Source: Mycolicibacterium flavescens (lineage in GTDB: Bacteria > Actinomycetota > Actinomycetes > Mycobacteriales > Mycobacteriaceae). Taken from it: 64,000 nt of DNA. Each line of letters opens with the position of its first letter. The stretch's first letter is position 1. This document shows positions 8,741 to 21,954 of this stretch, in pieces. The notes under the pieces are model-generated. The model saw nothing but the letters and a program-made list of their open reading frames with translations. It was not told the origin of the DNA and did no database searches. The stretch is taken from contig NZ_MIHA01000013.1 of the NCBI RefSeq assembly GCF_001722335.1, forward strand, positions 1-64,000. The letters are read 5' to 3'. Both the position numbers and the translations under genes were made by a program.

Positions 8741-9864
8741 ACCGGAACGTGCTGGTACTCAACTCCGGCTCCTCGTCGCTCAAATACGCGGTGGTGGAGG
8801 CGGACTCGGGGAACACCAGGTCCGACGGGATCGTCGAGCGGATCGGTGACAGCGAGGTCGCCGACTACGCGGCCGCGCTGCAGGTGGTGTTCGAGCGCCT
8901 GGCCGACGACATGGCGAACCTGGTCGCCGTCGGTCACCGGGTGGTGCACGGCGGTCCCGACATCTTCGCGCCCACCCTCGTCGACGACGCGCTGGTCGCC
9001 AAGATCGAGCAGCTGTCACCGCTTGCGCCGCTGCACAATCCGCCGGCGCTGCAGGGAATCGAGGTGGCACGCCGGGCGCTGCCGCAGCTGCCGCACATCG
9101 CGGTCTTCGACACCGCGTTCTTTCACGACCTGCCGCCCGCAGCGGCGATGTATGCGATCGACCGCGACGTGGCCGAGCGGTGGGACGTGCGCCGGTACGG
9201 ATTTCACGGCACGTCGCACGAGTACGTCAGCCAACAGGCAGCCGAATTCCTCGGCGCCCCACTGGACTCGCTGCGTCAGATCGTGCTGCACCTGGGCAAC
9301 GGCGCGTCGGCATCGGCGATCGTCGGCGGACGCCCGGTGGACACGTCGATGGGGCTGACTCCGATGGAAGGCCTGGTGATGGGCACCCGCTCCGGCGACA
9401 TCGACCCTGGAGTGCTGGTGTATCTGTGGCGCACCGCGGGAATGAGCGTCGAGGACATCGAGAACATGCTCAACCGCAACTCCGGTGTGCGCGGTCTGGG
9501 CGGCGAGATCGATTTCCGCGTCCTGCACCAGCGCATCGACGCCGGTGATGCGAAGGCGTGTCAGGCCTACGACGTGTACATCCACCGGCTGCGCAAGTAC
9601 ATCGGCGCCTACCTCGCAGTGCTGGGCGGCGCCGACGTGATCGTGTTCACCGCGGGCGTGGGGGAGAACGACGCCGCGGTGCGGCGGGATGCGTTGAGCG
9701 GAATGGCACCGCTGGGAATCGAACTCGACGAACAGCTCAACGCGGAACCGAACGGCACGATCCGGCGGATCTCGGCGGAGACGTCGCCGACGACGGTGCT
9801 AGTTGTTCCCACTGATGAGGAGTTGGCGATCGCCCGCGCCTGTGTCGATCTCATCGAGCAGTGA
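8737..9864 (+). CDS. ackA: acetate kinase
   Basis: AckA transfers phosphate between ATP and acetate to make acetyl phosphate. The 375-residue product has all the ASKHA-fold landmarks: NSGSSSLKY at the start, [14 protein letters not shown], the RYGFHGTSH active-site loop, [18 protein letters not shown] and FTAGVGEN. It starts with GTG overlapping the pta stop and ends inside the 3' end of the convergent STAS-domain gene (66 bp overlap). No lesion is seen. Pta and AckA together let the cell use or excrete acetate and set acetyl-phosphate levels. Confidence 0.97.
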   Translation: MNRNVLVLNSGSSSLKYAVVEADSGNTRSDGIVERIGDSEVADYAAALQVVFERLADDMANLVAVGHRVVHGGPDIFAPTLVDDALVAKIEQLSPLAPLHNPPALQGIEVARRALPQLPHIAVFDTAFFHDLPPAAAMYAIDRDVAERWDVRRYGFHGTSHEYVSQQAAEFLGAPLDSLRQIVLHLGNGASASAIVGGRPVDTSMGLTPMEGLVMGTRSGDIDPGVLVYLWRTAGMSVEDIENMLNRNSGVRGLGGEIDFRVLHQRIDAGDAKACQAYDVYIHRLRKYIGAYLAVLGGADVIVFTAGVGENDAAVRRDALSGMAPLGIELDEQLNAEPNGTIRRISAETSPTTVLVVPTDEELAIARACVDLIEQ

Positions 9865-10245
9865 GCGGGTCTTCTCCAGCGGCAGGGTGCATGCGGGGTC
9901 GCAGATGGCCAGCAGCCGGCGGACCTGCCTGCCGCAGCGCACCTGCCAGTCGATGCCGTTGCGCGAGCAGATCACGTTGATGTAGTGCAGGGCGGCGAAA
10001 CCGGTTGTGCCGAAGAAGTCGACCAACCGCAGATCGATCACCAGCCGGCGCGCCCCGGCGACCTGCCCTTCCACGTACGTCGCGAGGGCTCGGCTGTTGG
10101 CGGCGTCGACTTCGCCGTCGACGGTGACGACCACCGTCCAGTTTTGCGCGTGGGTCGCGGAGAAGGTGCCTCGGTGATGACGCTCGCACTGATCGAACGT
10201 GCTGGGGTCGGGACGGAACACCCGGCATGTGCCTATCGCAGTCAC
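9799..10245 (-). CDS. STAS-domain protein (anti-sigma factor antagonist-like)
   Basis: The 148-residue product carries a STAS fold, with the typical [20 protein letters not shown] strand-helix start and the [19 protein letters not shown] segment around the residue that is phosphorylated in SpoIIAA-type proteins. Here that position reads F-G-T-T, so Thr could replace Ser. I chose GTG 10245 because AGGGAG lies six bases upstream; an upstream ATG at 10359 would add 38 residues without family features. The gene is convergent with ackA and its last 22 codons lie antisense to ackA. Its partner anti-sigma factor is not in the window. Confidence 0.78.
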   Translation of the reverse strand: MTAIGTCRVFRPDPSTFDQCERHHRGTFSATHAQNWTVVVTVDGEVDAANSRALATYVEGQVAGARRLVIDLRLVDFFGTTGFAALHYINVICSRNGIDWQVRCGRQVRRLLAICDPACTLPLEKTRSLLDEIDTGAGDRQLLISGNN

Positions 10246-10606
10246 GGCGCACTCCCTGCTCGTTGAGACGCTTTTGATCCCGCGGATGTCGTCAGGGCGG
10301 CCCGTGTCCTCTGGGTTCAGCCCTACATCGATGACGTCTGCAGTCGGCTGTGACCTCAACCTGTGACGCAGATTACTACGAAATCCGCGGCTTGACTATC
10401 CGTGTGACGACATGGGCGGACGCTGTAACGAAGGTCCTCAGAACGCTGGTTTGCTGGTTCTCGCTGCGGATTCCGTAGGCCCGGTTCAAGCTCACAGGCC
10501 GCCGGTGTCCGTGGTGAGGACGAATTTGCCGGTCGGCAACCGCGCGAAACGGCGAGGCAACCGGGGTGGCCTTCACTGGGGTGCAGCCGAGCGGGAGGAA
10601 GGTCAG
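10246..10606. other. divergent intergenic region between the STAS and haemoglobin genes
   Basis: About 360 bp separate two divergent genes, so both promoters should lie here. The haemoglobin gene has a strong Shine-Dalgarno (GGGAGGAAGG) ending a few bases before its ATG. A direct repeat of CTGTGAC occurs at about 10353 and 10366. I see a TTGACT at about 10392 but no convincing partner -10 at the right distance. No RNA gene or long open frame with coding character is evident. Confidence 0.4.
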
Positions 10607-10972
10607 ATGTCGAGCATCTACGAGCGGATCGGTGGCCACGAGGCCCTCGAGGTGGTGGTCGACGACTTCTACCGCCGCGTACTCGCCGACGACCAGTTGA
10701 GCGGCTTCTTCACCGGCACCCACATGCCGCGACTCAAGGGCAGGCAGGTCGAGTTCTTCGCCGCCGCGCTCGGCGGCCCCGACCCGTACACCGGCGCTCC
10801 GATGCGCCAGGTGCATCAGGGCCGCGGCATCACCGTGCACCACTTCAACCTGGTCGCCGGGCACCTGGCCGCCAGCGTCGACGCGGCCGGGGTGCCCGCC
10901 GACACCACCGCCGAGATCCTCGCGGCCATTGCGCCGTTGAGCGCCGACATCGCCTCGTCGAGCGTGGCCTGA
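10607..10972 (+). CDS. glbN: truncated haemoglobin, group I (HbN type)
   Basis: Group I truncated haemoglobins bind O2 and NO; HbN of mycobacteria detoxifies NO to nitrate. The 121-residue protein has the family opening [20 protein letters not shown], with the FY pair placing a tyrosine at B10, a lysine-glycine turn, and the [15 protein letters not shown] segment that supplies the proximal histidine. ATG 10607 is preceded by GGGAGGAAGG. It lacks the long N-terminal extension known for the M. tuberculosis protein. It is convergent with pknG, only four bases apart from its stop, and is not a standard member of that neighbourhood in M. tuberculosis. Confidence 0.93.
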   Translation: MSSIYERIGGHEALEVVVDDFYRRVLADDQLSGFFTGTHMPRLKGRQVEFFAAALGGPDPYTGAPMRQVHQGRGITVHHFNLVAGHLAASVDAAGVPADTTAEILAAIAPLSADIASSSVA

Positions 10973-10976
10973 AGCC

Positions 10977-14193
<3,217 letters not shown>

Positions 14194-14194
<1 letters not shown>

Positions 14195-15513
14195 CACCTG
14201 TACTCGCTCAATCGTGGCCACAACCCCAGCGCCACCGCGATCGCCGCCACCACGCTGAGCACCGCGGCGCCCACCGTCGCCCCCGACAGCACCCGGTGCG
14301 CGTTGACGATGTCGTTGCGCAGCTGGGTGCGGCTCTCCTGTATCCCCTTGGACAGCGCCTCGTCGAGCTTGTTGAACGCCGGCGTCGAATCGTCGTCGCC
14401 GGTGCCCAGCGCGACCTGCGTGGCGGCCTGGTAGTTGCCGACGCTGATGTAGGCGTTGATCCGGTCATCGGCCGCCCGCCAACGCTGCAATAGTTCCTCG
14501 ACGTTGGCCAGATCGGTCTTGTCGATCGCGTCTTCGCGGGCCAGGTACGCCGACAGCTGCTCCTGCATCATGTCGATGCGCTCGTAGTAGGACTGTTTGC
14601 GGACTGTCTCGTCGCCGCGCCGGATCAGCGACAGTGTCTCGTCGGCGCGGGCCTGCTGCGCGGTGATCGCCAGGTTGGTGACCGTCTTCAGCGATTCGGC
14701 GGCGGTGCCCTTGGCGCTGCGGCTGTCGGCCGTCGAGATCACCAGCGCCGTCCCGACCCAGATCAGCATGATCAGCACCGCCAGCCCGCCGGCGACGAAG
14801 CCGATGTTGATGCGCCGACGGGTGCGCCGCGCCAACCAGCGGTTGGCGAACGCCCCGAACAGCAGCGTCGCCAGCACCACCAGGATCACCGGGCCGGGGA
14901 TGCGGGTGGAGGCGGTGGTCTCGGCGTCCACCCGGTCCGACGTCAGCTCGTAGAGCCGCTGCGCGCCCGGCAGGATCTGGCTCTGCATCAGCGCCGACGC
15001 CTCCGACAGGTACGACGACCCGACCGGGTTGCCGGACCGGTTGTTGGTGCGCGCGGTCTCGACGAGCCCGGTGTACACCGACAGCTGCGCGTTGACCCGA
15101 CCGAGCAACTGGACGAGGTCCTCGTCGGTCAGCCCGCTGGAGGCCCGGGTGACCGCCACCGACGCGTCGGTGATCGCCTGTTCGTAGCGCTGCCGCACGT
15201 CGCGGGGTTCGGCGCCGGCGATGAACGCCGTCGCCGCGGCGGCGTCGGCCACCGACAGCGTCGTGTACAGCTGACCGGCGGCGAACGCCAGTGGTTCGGT
15301 GTGGTTGAGCACCGTGGTCAGCGCCCGCTGACGGTCGTTGATCGTGGTGGAGGTGGCGAACGCGCTGGCGATCACCAGCGCCGAGAGCACCACCCCGATG
15401 GTCAGGATCCGCCCGGGCGTGGTCCACAGAAACCACCAACGCGGGTGCGACGGGGTGGTCGGTGACCGCGATGCGAGCGGTTCCGTCGACGGGTGCGCCA
15501 ACTCCACAGTCAC
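14194..15513 (-). CDS. glnX: membrane sensor protein GlnX
   Basis: GlnX links extracellular GlnH to cytoplasmic PknG. The 439-residue protein has four hydrophobic segments at roughly residues 37-58, 212-231, 240-267 and 408-432, which frame two helical extracytoplasmic domains of about 150 and 140 residues, consistent with a bundle-type sensor. It is the first gene of the minus-strand glnX-glnH-pknG operon, with ATGA overlaps at both joints. The 111 bp upstream are shared with divergent mutT3. No HAMP or kinase domain is visible, so it must act through partner contact. Assignment rests on topology and on fixed gene order with glnH and pknG. Confidence 0.92.
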
Positions 15514-15624
15514 GTGTGCGCGGACCTCATCAGCATCGCTTTCCGGCTCGTCGTTTCGACCGCTCTCACTCTATGAAAGAAGTCTAAGAGCTTCCGGCAG
15601 CGCGGGCGGCCCTATTCTTGACGC

Positions 15625-16131
15625 GTGCGTGGCGATGGTGACGGCTGGGTGGTGTCGGACAGCCGTCAGGCTTTCTGGGGTCGGTTCGGCGCGGCGGGTC
15701 TGATGTTGCGGGCACCGGACCGCGACGGTTCTCCCGCGGTGCTGCTGCAGCACCGGGCGGCGTGGAGCCATCAGGGCGGGACCTGGGGTTTGCCGGGCGG
15801 CGCCCGCGACAGCCACGAGACCGCCGAGGAGGCCGCGATCCGCGAGGCCCACGAGGAGGCCGGGCTGGCCCAGGACCTGGTGACGGTCCGCAAGGTCGTG
15901 GTCACCAAGGAGGTCGTCGCCTCCGACGGCGCCCGCTGGAGCTACACGACCGTGATCGCCGACGCACCGGAGATGCTGGCGACCGTGCCGAACCGGGAGA
16001 GCGCCGAGTTGCGGTGGGTGTCGGTCGACGAGGTCGCCGACCTGCCGCTGCACCCCGGCTTCGCCGCGAGCTGGCAGCTGCTGCGGCAGGAGTCCGCGGC
16101 GATCCCGCTGCTGGTCAACCGCGAGCCGTGA
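15625..16131 (+). CDS. mutT3: NUDIX hydrolase, MutT3-like
   Basis: NUDIX enzymes hydrolyse nucleoside diphosphates linked to other moieties; MutT3 is thought to clean oxidised nucleotides. The 168-residue protein has the Nudix box G-X5-E-X7-REAHEEAGL spanning [22 protein letters not shown], with the preceding [11 protein letters not shown] typical for the family. The start is GTG 15625. A -10-like TATTCT at 15613-15618 ends six bases before it, with no Shine-Dalgarno, so the mRNA is probably leaderless. The 3' end overlaps convergent thiE by 17 bp. Position between glnX and thiE matches Rv0413. Confidence 0.92.
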   Translation: MRGDGDGWVVSDSRQAFWGRFGAAGLMLRAPDRDGSPAVLLQHRAAWSHQGGTWGLPGGARDSHETAEEAAIREAHEEAGLAQDLVTVRKVVVTKEVVASDGARWSYTTVIADAPEMLATVPNRESAELRWVSVDEVADLPLHPGFAASWQLLRQESAAIPLLVNREP

Positions 16132-16786
16132 GGGCGCCCCTGAGGTGCTCGGCGGCCGCGCGCGGGTCGTCGGCGGCGGTGATCGCGCGTACCACCACGA
16201 CGCGGCGCGCACCGGCCGCCAGCACTTCACCGAGCCGCTGCGCGTCGATCCCGCCGATCGCGAACCACGGCTTGTCGGTGCGCTGCTCGGCGGTGTGCCG
16301 GACCAGGTCGAGGCCGGGAGCCGGGCGGCCCGGTTTGGTCGGGGTGGGCCAGCACGGCCCGACGCAGAAGTAGTCGACGGCTTCGTCGATCGCGGCGTGC
16401 ACCTGCTCGACGTCGTGGGTGGACCGGCCGATCACCGTGTCGGCGCCGACGATGTCGCGCGCAACACGAAGCGGCAGGTCGTCCTGGCCGAGGTGCAGCA
16501 CGTCGGCGCCCGCGGCCCGCGCGATGTCGGCGCGGTCGTTGACCGCCAGCAGCGCCCCGTGCCGTCGCGCGGCGTCGCCGAGCACCTCGAGCGCCTCGAG
16601 TTCCTGGCGGGCCTCCAGCGGCCCGAACCGCTGCTCACCCGGTGAGCCCTTGTCGCGCAGCTGGATGATGTCGACCCCGCCGGCCAGTGCCGCGTCGGCG
16701 AATTCGGCGAGGTCACCGCGCTCGCGGCGGGCATCGGTGCACAGATACAGCGATGCCGAAGCCAGGCGTTCCCGAGGTTTGTGCAC
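16115..16786 (-). CDS. thiE: thiamine-phosphate synthase
   Basis: ThiE couples the HMP-pyrophosphate and thiazole-phosphate halves into thiamine monophosphate. The 223-residue TIM barrel shows DIIQLRDKG (pyrophosphate loop), [43 protein letters not shown] and FAIGGID, all close to the family consensus. The start is GTG 16786. A -10-like TAGCGT (minus strand of 16793-16798) ends six bases upstream, suggesting a leaderless transcript. It is divergent from the riboswitch-controlled thiO-thiS-thiG operon. Confidence 0.97.
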   Translation of the reverse strand: MHKPRERLASASLYLCTDARRERGDLAEFADAALAGGVDIIQLRDKGSPGEQRFGPLEARQELEALEVLGDAARRHGALLAVNDRADIARAAGADVLHLGQDDLPLRVARDIVGADTVIGRSTHDVEQVHAAIDEAVDYFCVGPCWPTPTKPGRPAPGLDLVRHTAEQRTDKPWFAIGGIDAQRLGEVLAAGARRVVVVRAITAADDPRAAAEHLRGALTARG

Positions 16787-16813
16787 ACCGCGACGCTAGC
16801 GACTACGGTGGGG

Positions 16814-16904
16814 ACTCGACACGGGAGTCCCGGGACGGGGGCTGAGAGTGGGCGCGCCGCCCTTACCGTCACACCTGATCCGGGTCATGCCGGCGAAGGG
16901 AGGG
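16814..16904 (+). promoter_or_regulatory. TPP riboswitch upstream of thiO
   Basis: The conserved thi-box parts are present in order: the GGGGGCTGAGAG sensor half at about 16836-16848, a variable stem, then ACCTGATCCGGGTCATGCCG and GGCGAAGGGA at 16873-16902. The last strand overlaps the purine-rich ribosome site (AGGGAGGG) just before the GTG start of thiO. This layout suggests that TPP binding hides the ribosome site and blocks translation initiation. No clear intrinsic terminator is seen. Confidence 0.95.
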
Positions 16905-16907
16905 ATC

Positions 16908-17935
16908 GTGGACTCAGGGAACATCGCGGCGACGAACGGCACGCTGGCCGTCATCGGCGGCGGCGTCATCGGGCTCGCGGTCGCGCGCCGCGCGCTTCTG
17001 GACGGGTGGTCGGTGCGGGTGCACCGCAGCGACGTCCGCGGCGCGTCGTGGGTGGCCGGCGGCATGCTCGCCCCGCACAGCGAGGGCTGGCCGGGCGAGG
17101 AGAAGCTGCTCGGGATCGGGCTGGAGTCGCTGCGGCTGTGGCACAGCGGCTTCCTCGACGGTCTGCCCGCCGAGGTGGTCACCGCGCGGGAGTCGCTGGT
17201 GGTCGCGGTCGACCGCGCCGACGCCGCGGACCTCAAGACTGTCGGTGAGTGGCTGGCCGCCCAGGGACATCCGGTGACGATGACGTCGAGCGCACGCGAC
17301 ATCGAACCGCTGCTCGCGCAGGGCATCCGGCACGGCTTCCGAGCCGAAACCGAACTTGCCGTTGACAATCGCGCGGTCGTCGACGCGCTGGCCGCACTGT
17401 GTGAACGGCTCGGCGTGCAGTGGGCGTCCGCGGTGTCTGATCTCGCCGAGGTCGACGCGGACACGGTGGTGATCGCCAACGGGATCGATGCGCCGACCTT
17501 GTGGCCCGGGCTGCCGATCCGTCCGGTCAAAGGTGAGGTGCTGCGGCTGCGGTGGCGCCGCGGATGTATGCCGGTACCGCAGCGCGTGATCCGCGCCAGG
17601 GTGCACGGCAGGCAGGTGTACCTGGTGCCGCGCGCCGACGGGGTGGTCGTCGGCGCCACCCAGTACGAACACGGCCGTGACACCGCGCCCGCCGTCACCG
17701 GTGTGCGCGAACTGCTCGACGACGCGTGCGCGGTGATGCCTGCGCTGGGGGAATACGAACTTGCCGAGTGCGCAGCCGGGCTGCGGCCGATGACCCCGGA
17801 CGGGTTGCCGGTCGTCGAACGGCTCGACGAGCGCACACTGGTGGCTGCGGGTCATGGAAGAAATGGTTTCCTGCTCGCGCCGTGGACTGCGCAGCGGATC
17901 GCGGCCGAGCTCGATGTCACGGTTGGAGTAGGTCG

Positions 17936-17939
<4 letters not shown>
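16908..17939 (+). CDS. thiO: glycine oxidase ThiO
   Basis: ThiO is a flavoprotein that oxidises glycine to the imine used for thiazole formation. The 343-residue protein has the FAD dinucleotide fold LAVIGGGVIGLAVARRAL at the N-terminus, VAGGMLAPHSEG, VKGEVLRLRW, and the C-terminal CAAGLRPMTPDGLPVV and GHGRNGFLLAPWTA blocks. I start it at GTG 16908, right after the riboswitch; an in-frame ATG at 16848 lies inside the aptamer and is not plausible. Its stop overlaps the thiS ATG (ATGA). It is first in the thiO-thiS-thiG operon. Confidence 0.95.
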
Positions 17940-19633
<1,694 letters not shown>

Positions 19634-19645
19634 AATAGTGGGCCG

Positions 19646-20557
19646 ATGATCGAACTGGCCGGACTGACCAAGGTGTTCGGCCGGACCCGCGCCGTCGACG
19701 ACCTCACGTGTTCCATCGAGGCCGGACTGGTCACCGGGTTTCTGGGGCCCAACGGGGCAGGGAAGTCCACGACGATGCGGATGATCCTGGGACTGGACCA
19801 TCCGACCTCGGGCAGCGCCACGATCGGCGGGCAGCCCTATCGAAAGCTGACCGATCCGCTGCGCACGGTCGGAGCCCTGCTGGATGCGCGGCAGGCCCAT
19901 CCCAACCGGTCGGCGCGCAACCATCTGCGCTGGATCGCGGCCACCAACCGCATCCCGAGCCGGCGGGTCGACGAGGTACTCGAGATGGTGGGCCTGGCAG
20001 CGGTCGCGGGCAAGAAGGCTGGAACGCTGTCGTTGGGGATGGGCCAGCGGCTCGGGATCGCGGCGGCCCTTCTGGGCGACCCGCCGGTGTTGTTGTTCGA
20101 CGAACCGGTCAACGGGCTGGATCCCGAGGGCATCCGGTGGGTGCGCACGCTTATGCGGTCGCTGGCCGCCGAAGGCCGCACGGTGTTGGTGTCTTCGCAC
20201 CTGCTGGCCGAGATGGCCAACACGGCCGACCGCCTGGTGGTGATCGGGCGGGGTCGGCTGATCGCGTCGACGACGGTCGCGGAGTTCGTCGGCCGCTCGG
20301 GTGCCGGGGCGGTGCGGGTGCGCAGTCCACAGGCCGACTCGCTGCACCGGGTGCTCGCCGACGCGGGACTCGCGGTGCAGGCCGATCCCGCGGGGGCCGC
20401 GCTGGTGGTGACGGGTACGACTACGGACGTGATCGGCGACCTGGCCGCCCGCAACGCGATCACGCTGCACGAGTTGAGCGCCCGCCAGGCCTCGCTCGAG
20501 GAGGCCTACATGGAACTGACCGATCAGGCTGTCGAGTACCGGACGTCGGGCGCATGA
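19646..20557 (+). CDS. ABC transporter ATP-binding protein (DrrA/CcmA type)
   Basis: The 303-residue ATPase has Walker A GPNGAGKST, the signature LSLGMGQ, Walker B LLFDEPVNGLDPEG, and the H-loop SSHLLAEM. The C-terminal 90 residues form the extra domain common in drug and lipid exporters of the DrrA type. A -10-like AATAGT ends six bases before the ATG, consistent with a leaderless message. Its stop overlaps the ATG of the permease gene, so the two form an exporter. The transported substrate is unknown. Confidence 0.93.
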   Translation: MIELAGLTKVFGRTRAVDDLTCSIEAGLVTGFLGPNGAGKSTTMRMILGLDHPTSGSATIGGQPYRKLTDPLRTVGALLDARQAHPNRSARNHLRWIAATNRIPSRRVDEVLEMVGLAAVAGKKAGTLSLGMGQRLGIAAALLGDPPVLLFDEPVNGLDPEGIRWVRTLMRSLAAEGRTVLVSSHLLAEMANTADRLVVIGRGRLIASTTVAEFVGRSGAGAVRVRSPQADSLHRVLADAGLAVQADPAGAALVVTGTTTDVIGDLAARNAITLHELSARQASLEEAYMELTDQAVEYRTSGA

Positions 20558-21306
20558 GCGCGGTGTCGCTGCTCAACGCCGAGCGGATCAAGCTGGCCAC
20601 CACGCGCTCGTCGGTGTGGATCGCCGTGGGTGTGGCGGTGTTGAGCCTGGCGCTGGCGGCGCTGCAGGGGGGATTGGCCTCGTCGTCGCTGGAGCCGCAG
20701 CGGGCGGCGTTGGGGATCGCGGTGTTCGGGGTGCCGGTGCTGATGGTGCTGGCGTCGATGACGGTGACCGCCGAGTACCGCAGCGGGATGATCCGTACGA
20801 CGTTCCTCGCCGCGCCCAACCGCAGCCTGGTCCTGGTGTGCAAAGCGGTTGTGGTGGCGGTCTTTTCGGGGGTGTATGCGGCGGCACTGGTTCTCGGTTC
20901 GATCCTGACTGCGCGGGCGGTCGCGGCGGTGCCGGCGGGAGCGGAGTTGTCCACGGCGTCGGGTGAGGTGTGGCGGGTGGCCGGGGCGGTCGGGCTCTAC
21001 GCGGCGCTGGCCGCGGTCCTCGGTGTCGGGGTCGGTGCCCTGCTGAGAGCTGGGCCGGGCGCGGTGGCGGTGTTGCTGCTGTGGCCGCTGGTGGTCGAGC
21101 CCATGCTGGCCAACCTGCCCGATGTCGGCACGCGCGTGGGGCCGTATCTGCCGTTCGCGAATATCTTCCTGGTGACCGAGGTGCCGTGGCTGTACCCGGT
21201 GTACGCGATGGCGTGGGGTCCGGCGGGATCGCTTGTCTTGTTCGTCGCGGTGGTGGCGGTGGTGTTCGGCGCCGCGGTCGCGGTGGTGAACGTGCGCGAC
21301 GCCTGA
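20554..21306 (+). CDS. ABC transporter permease (ABC-2 type)
   Basis: The 250-residue membrane protein has about six hydrophobic segments, beginning with VWIAVGVAVLSLALAAL, then AVFGVPVLMVLASMTV, VVVAVFSGVYAAALVLGS, a VGLYAALAAVLGVGVGALL segment, a short AVLLLWPLVVEPML segment and a C-terminal SLVLFVAVVAVVFGAAVAV. The EYRSGMIRTTFLAAP loop is the coupling-helix region common in ABC-2 permeases. ATG 20554 overlaps the stop of the ATPase gene. Together they form a likely homodimeric or heterodimeric exporter. Confidence 0.9.
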   Translation: MSAVSLLNAERIKLATTRSSVWIAVGVAVLSLALAALQGGLASSSLEPQRAALGIAVFGVPVLMVLASMTVTAEYRSGMIRTTFLAAPNRSLVLVCKAVVVAVFSGVYAAALVLGSILTARAVAAVPAGAELSTASGEVWRVAGAVGLYAALAAVLGVGVGALLRAGPGAVAVLLLWPLVVEPMLANLPDVGTRVGPYLPFANIFLVTEVPWLYPVYAMAWGPAGSLVLFVAVVAVVFGAAVAVVNVRDA

Positions 21307-21954
21307 TCTGCGCCGATTCGTGCGGTGCGGCGGTGCGCCCGGGACGCCGCGGGTGGCCGATCTTTGAGCGCGGCGATGAATTCATGGCAAAGAACCGGTT
21401 TGACGCCACCGTTAAAAAAGTATGCGCAGGTTGCGGATACCGAACGCGCCGGGCAGTCGGGTCCTGCGACTCTGAGCTGGATGTTTGCGATGTGAAACAT
21501 CGGAGCGATCCGATTCCGGGGGTTGTTGCGAAGCGAAATACGCGGTCACCGCTAGCAAACTTTTTGGATCTCGTGTTCTGGGCTCGCAGCGGGTTAGCTG
21601 ACGGACATGCGGGCGGGGGTGGCCCCAGACGCGGCAAGCGATGAAGGCGAGGGTGTGCTTCGGGCCGCCCGGGGGTTCGAATGGTTCTCAGGCCTGTGAC
21701 GACCGGTTTCTTGGTGGCAGTCGCCATCCGGGAGTTCCGGTTCGGACGGATGTATGCCCGGCGCTGATCCGCTGACGGCTCGGCTCCGCGCCCGTTTGCG
21801 ACGCTAAATACTTCGCTTAGCGAAAGGCACTAGCTAAATTTGCTGACCGTGTGGCAAAATCCGCCGCGAGGGCCATTTGTCCCAAATTTGGGAGACATGG
21901 CCCGTTTGGGGTCAGGCGGAGCCACCAGGTTCTGCGACGAGAAGGGTCGGGTCG
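21307..21954 (+). other. long leader region before the repeat-protein gene
   Basis: This 648-bp gap is less GC-rich than its surroundings, especially near 21400-21430 and 21790-21890. It contains TTCGC-TTA-GCGAA, a short hairpin, at about 21811, and a longer palindrome at 21870-21903. Related short strings recur (CGCTAGCAAA near 21550 and ACTAGCTAAA near 21828). A weak 86-codon frame (21384-21644, with two CxxC-like pairs) is open but has no ribosome site or recognised family. The AT-rich character would suit binding by Lsr2 or another silencer, but that is inference. Confidence 0.4.
21870..21903. promoter_or_regulatory. 34-bp interrupted palindrome upstream of the repeat-protein gene
   Basis: The two 17-bp halves, GGGCCAT-n3-TCCCAAA and TTTGGGA-n3-ATGGCCC, are complementary at 14 of 17 positions with no loop spacing. 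This dyad is centred about 70 bp upstream of the chosen ATG. It could be an operator or, on the RNA, a hairpin in the leader. The lack of a T-tract and its place argue against a simple terminator. Confidence 0.55.

Noticed and set aside
16848..16907. ThiO start at ATG 16848
   Set aside because: It lies inside the TPP aptamer. GTG 16908 follows a good ribosome site at the aptamer end.
21384..21644. 86-codon frame with CxxC pairs in the leader region
   Set aside because: There is no ribosome site, no recognised family, and the C-terminal half is low-complexity Gly/Arg. It is kept as a remark only.
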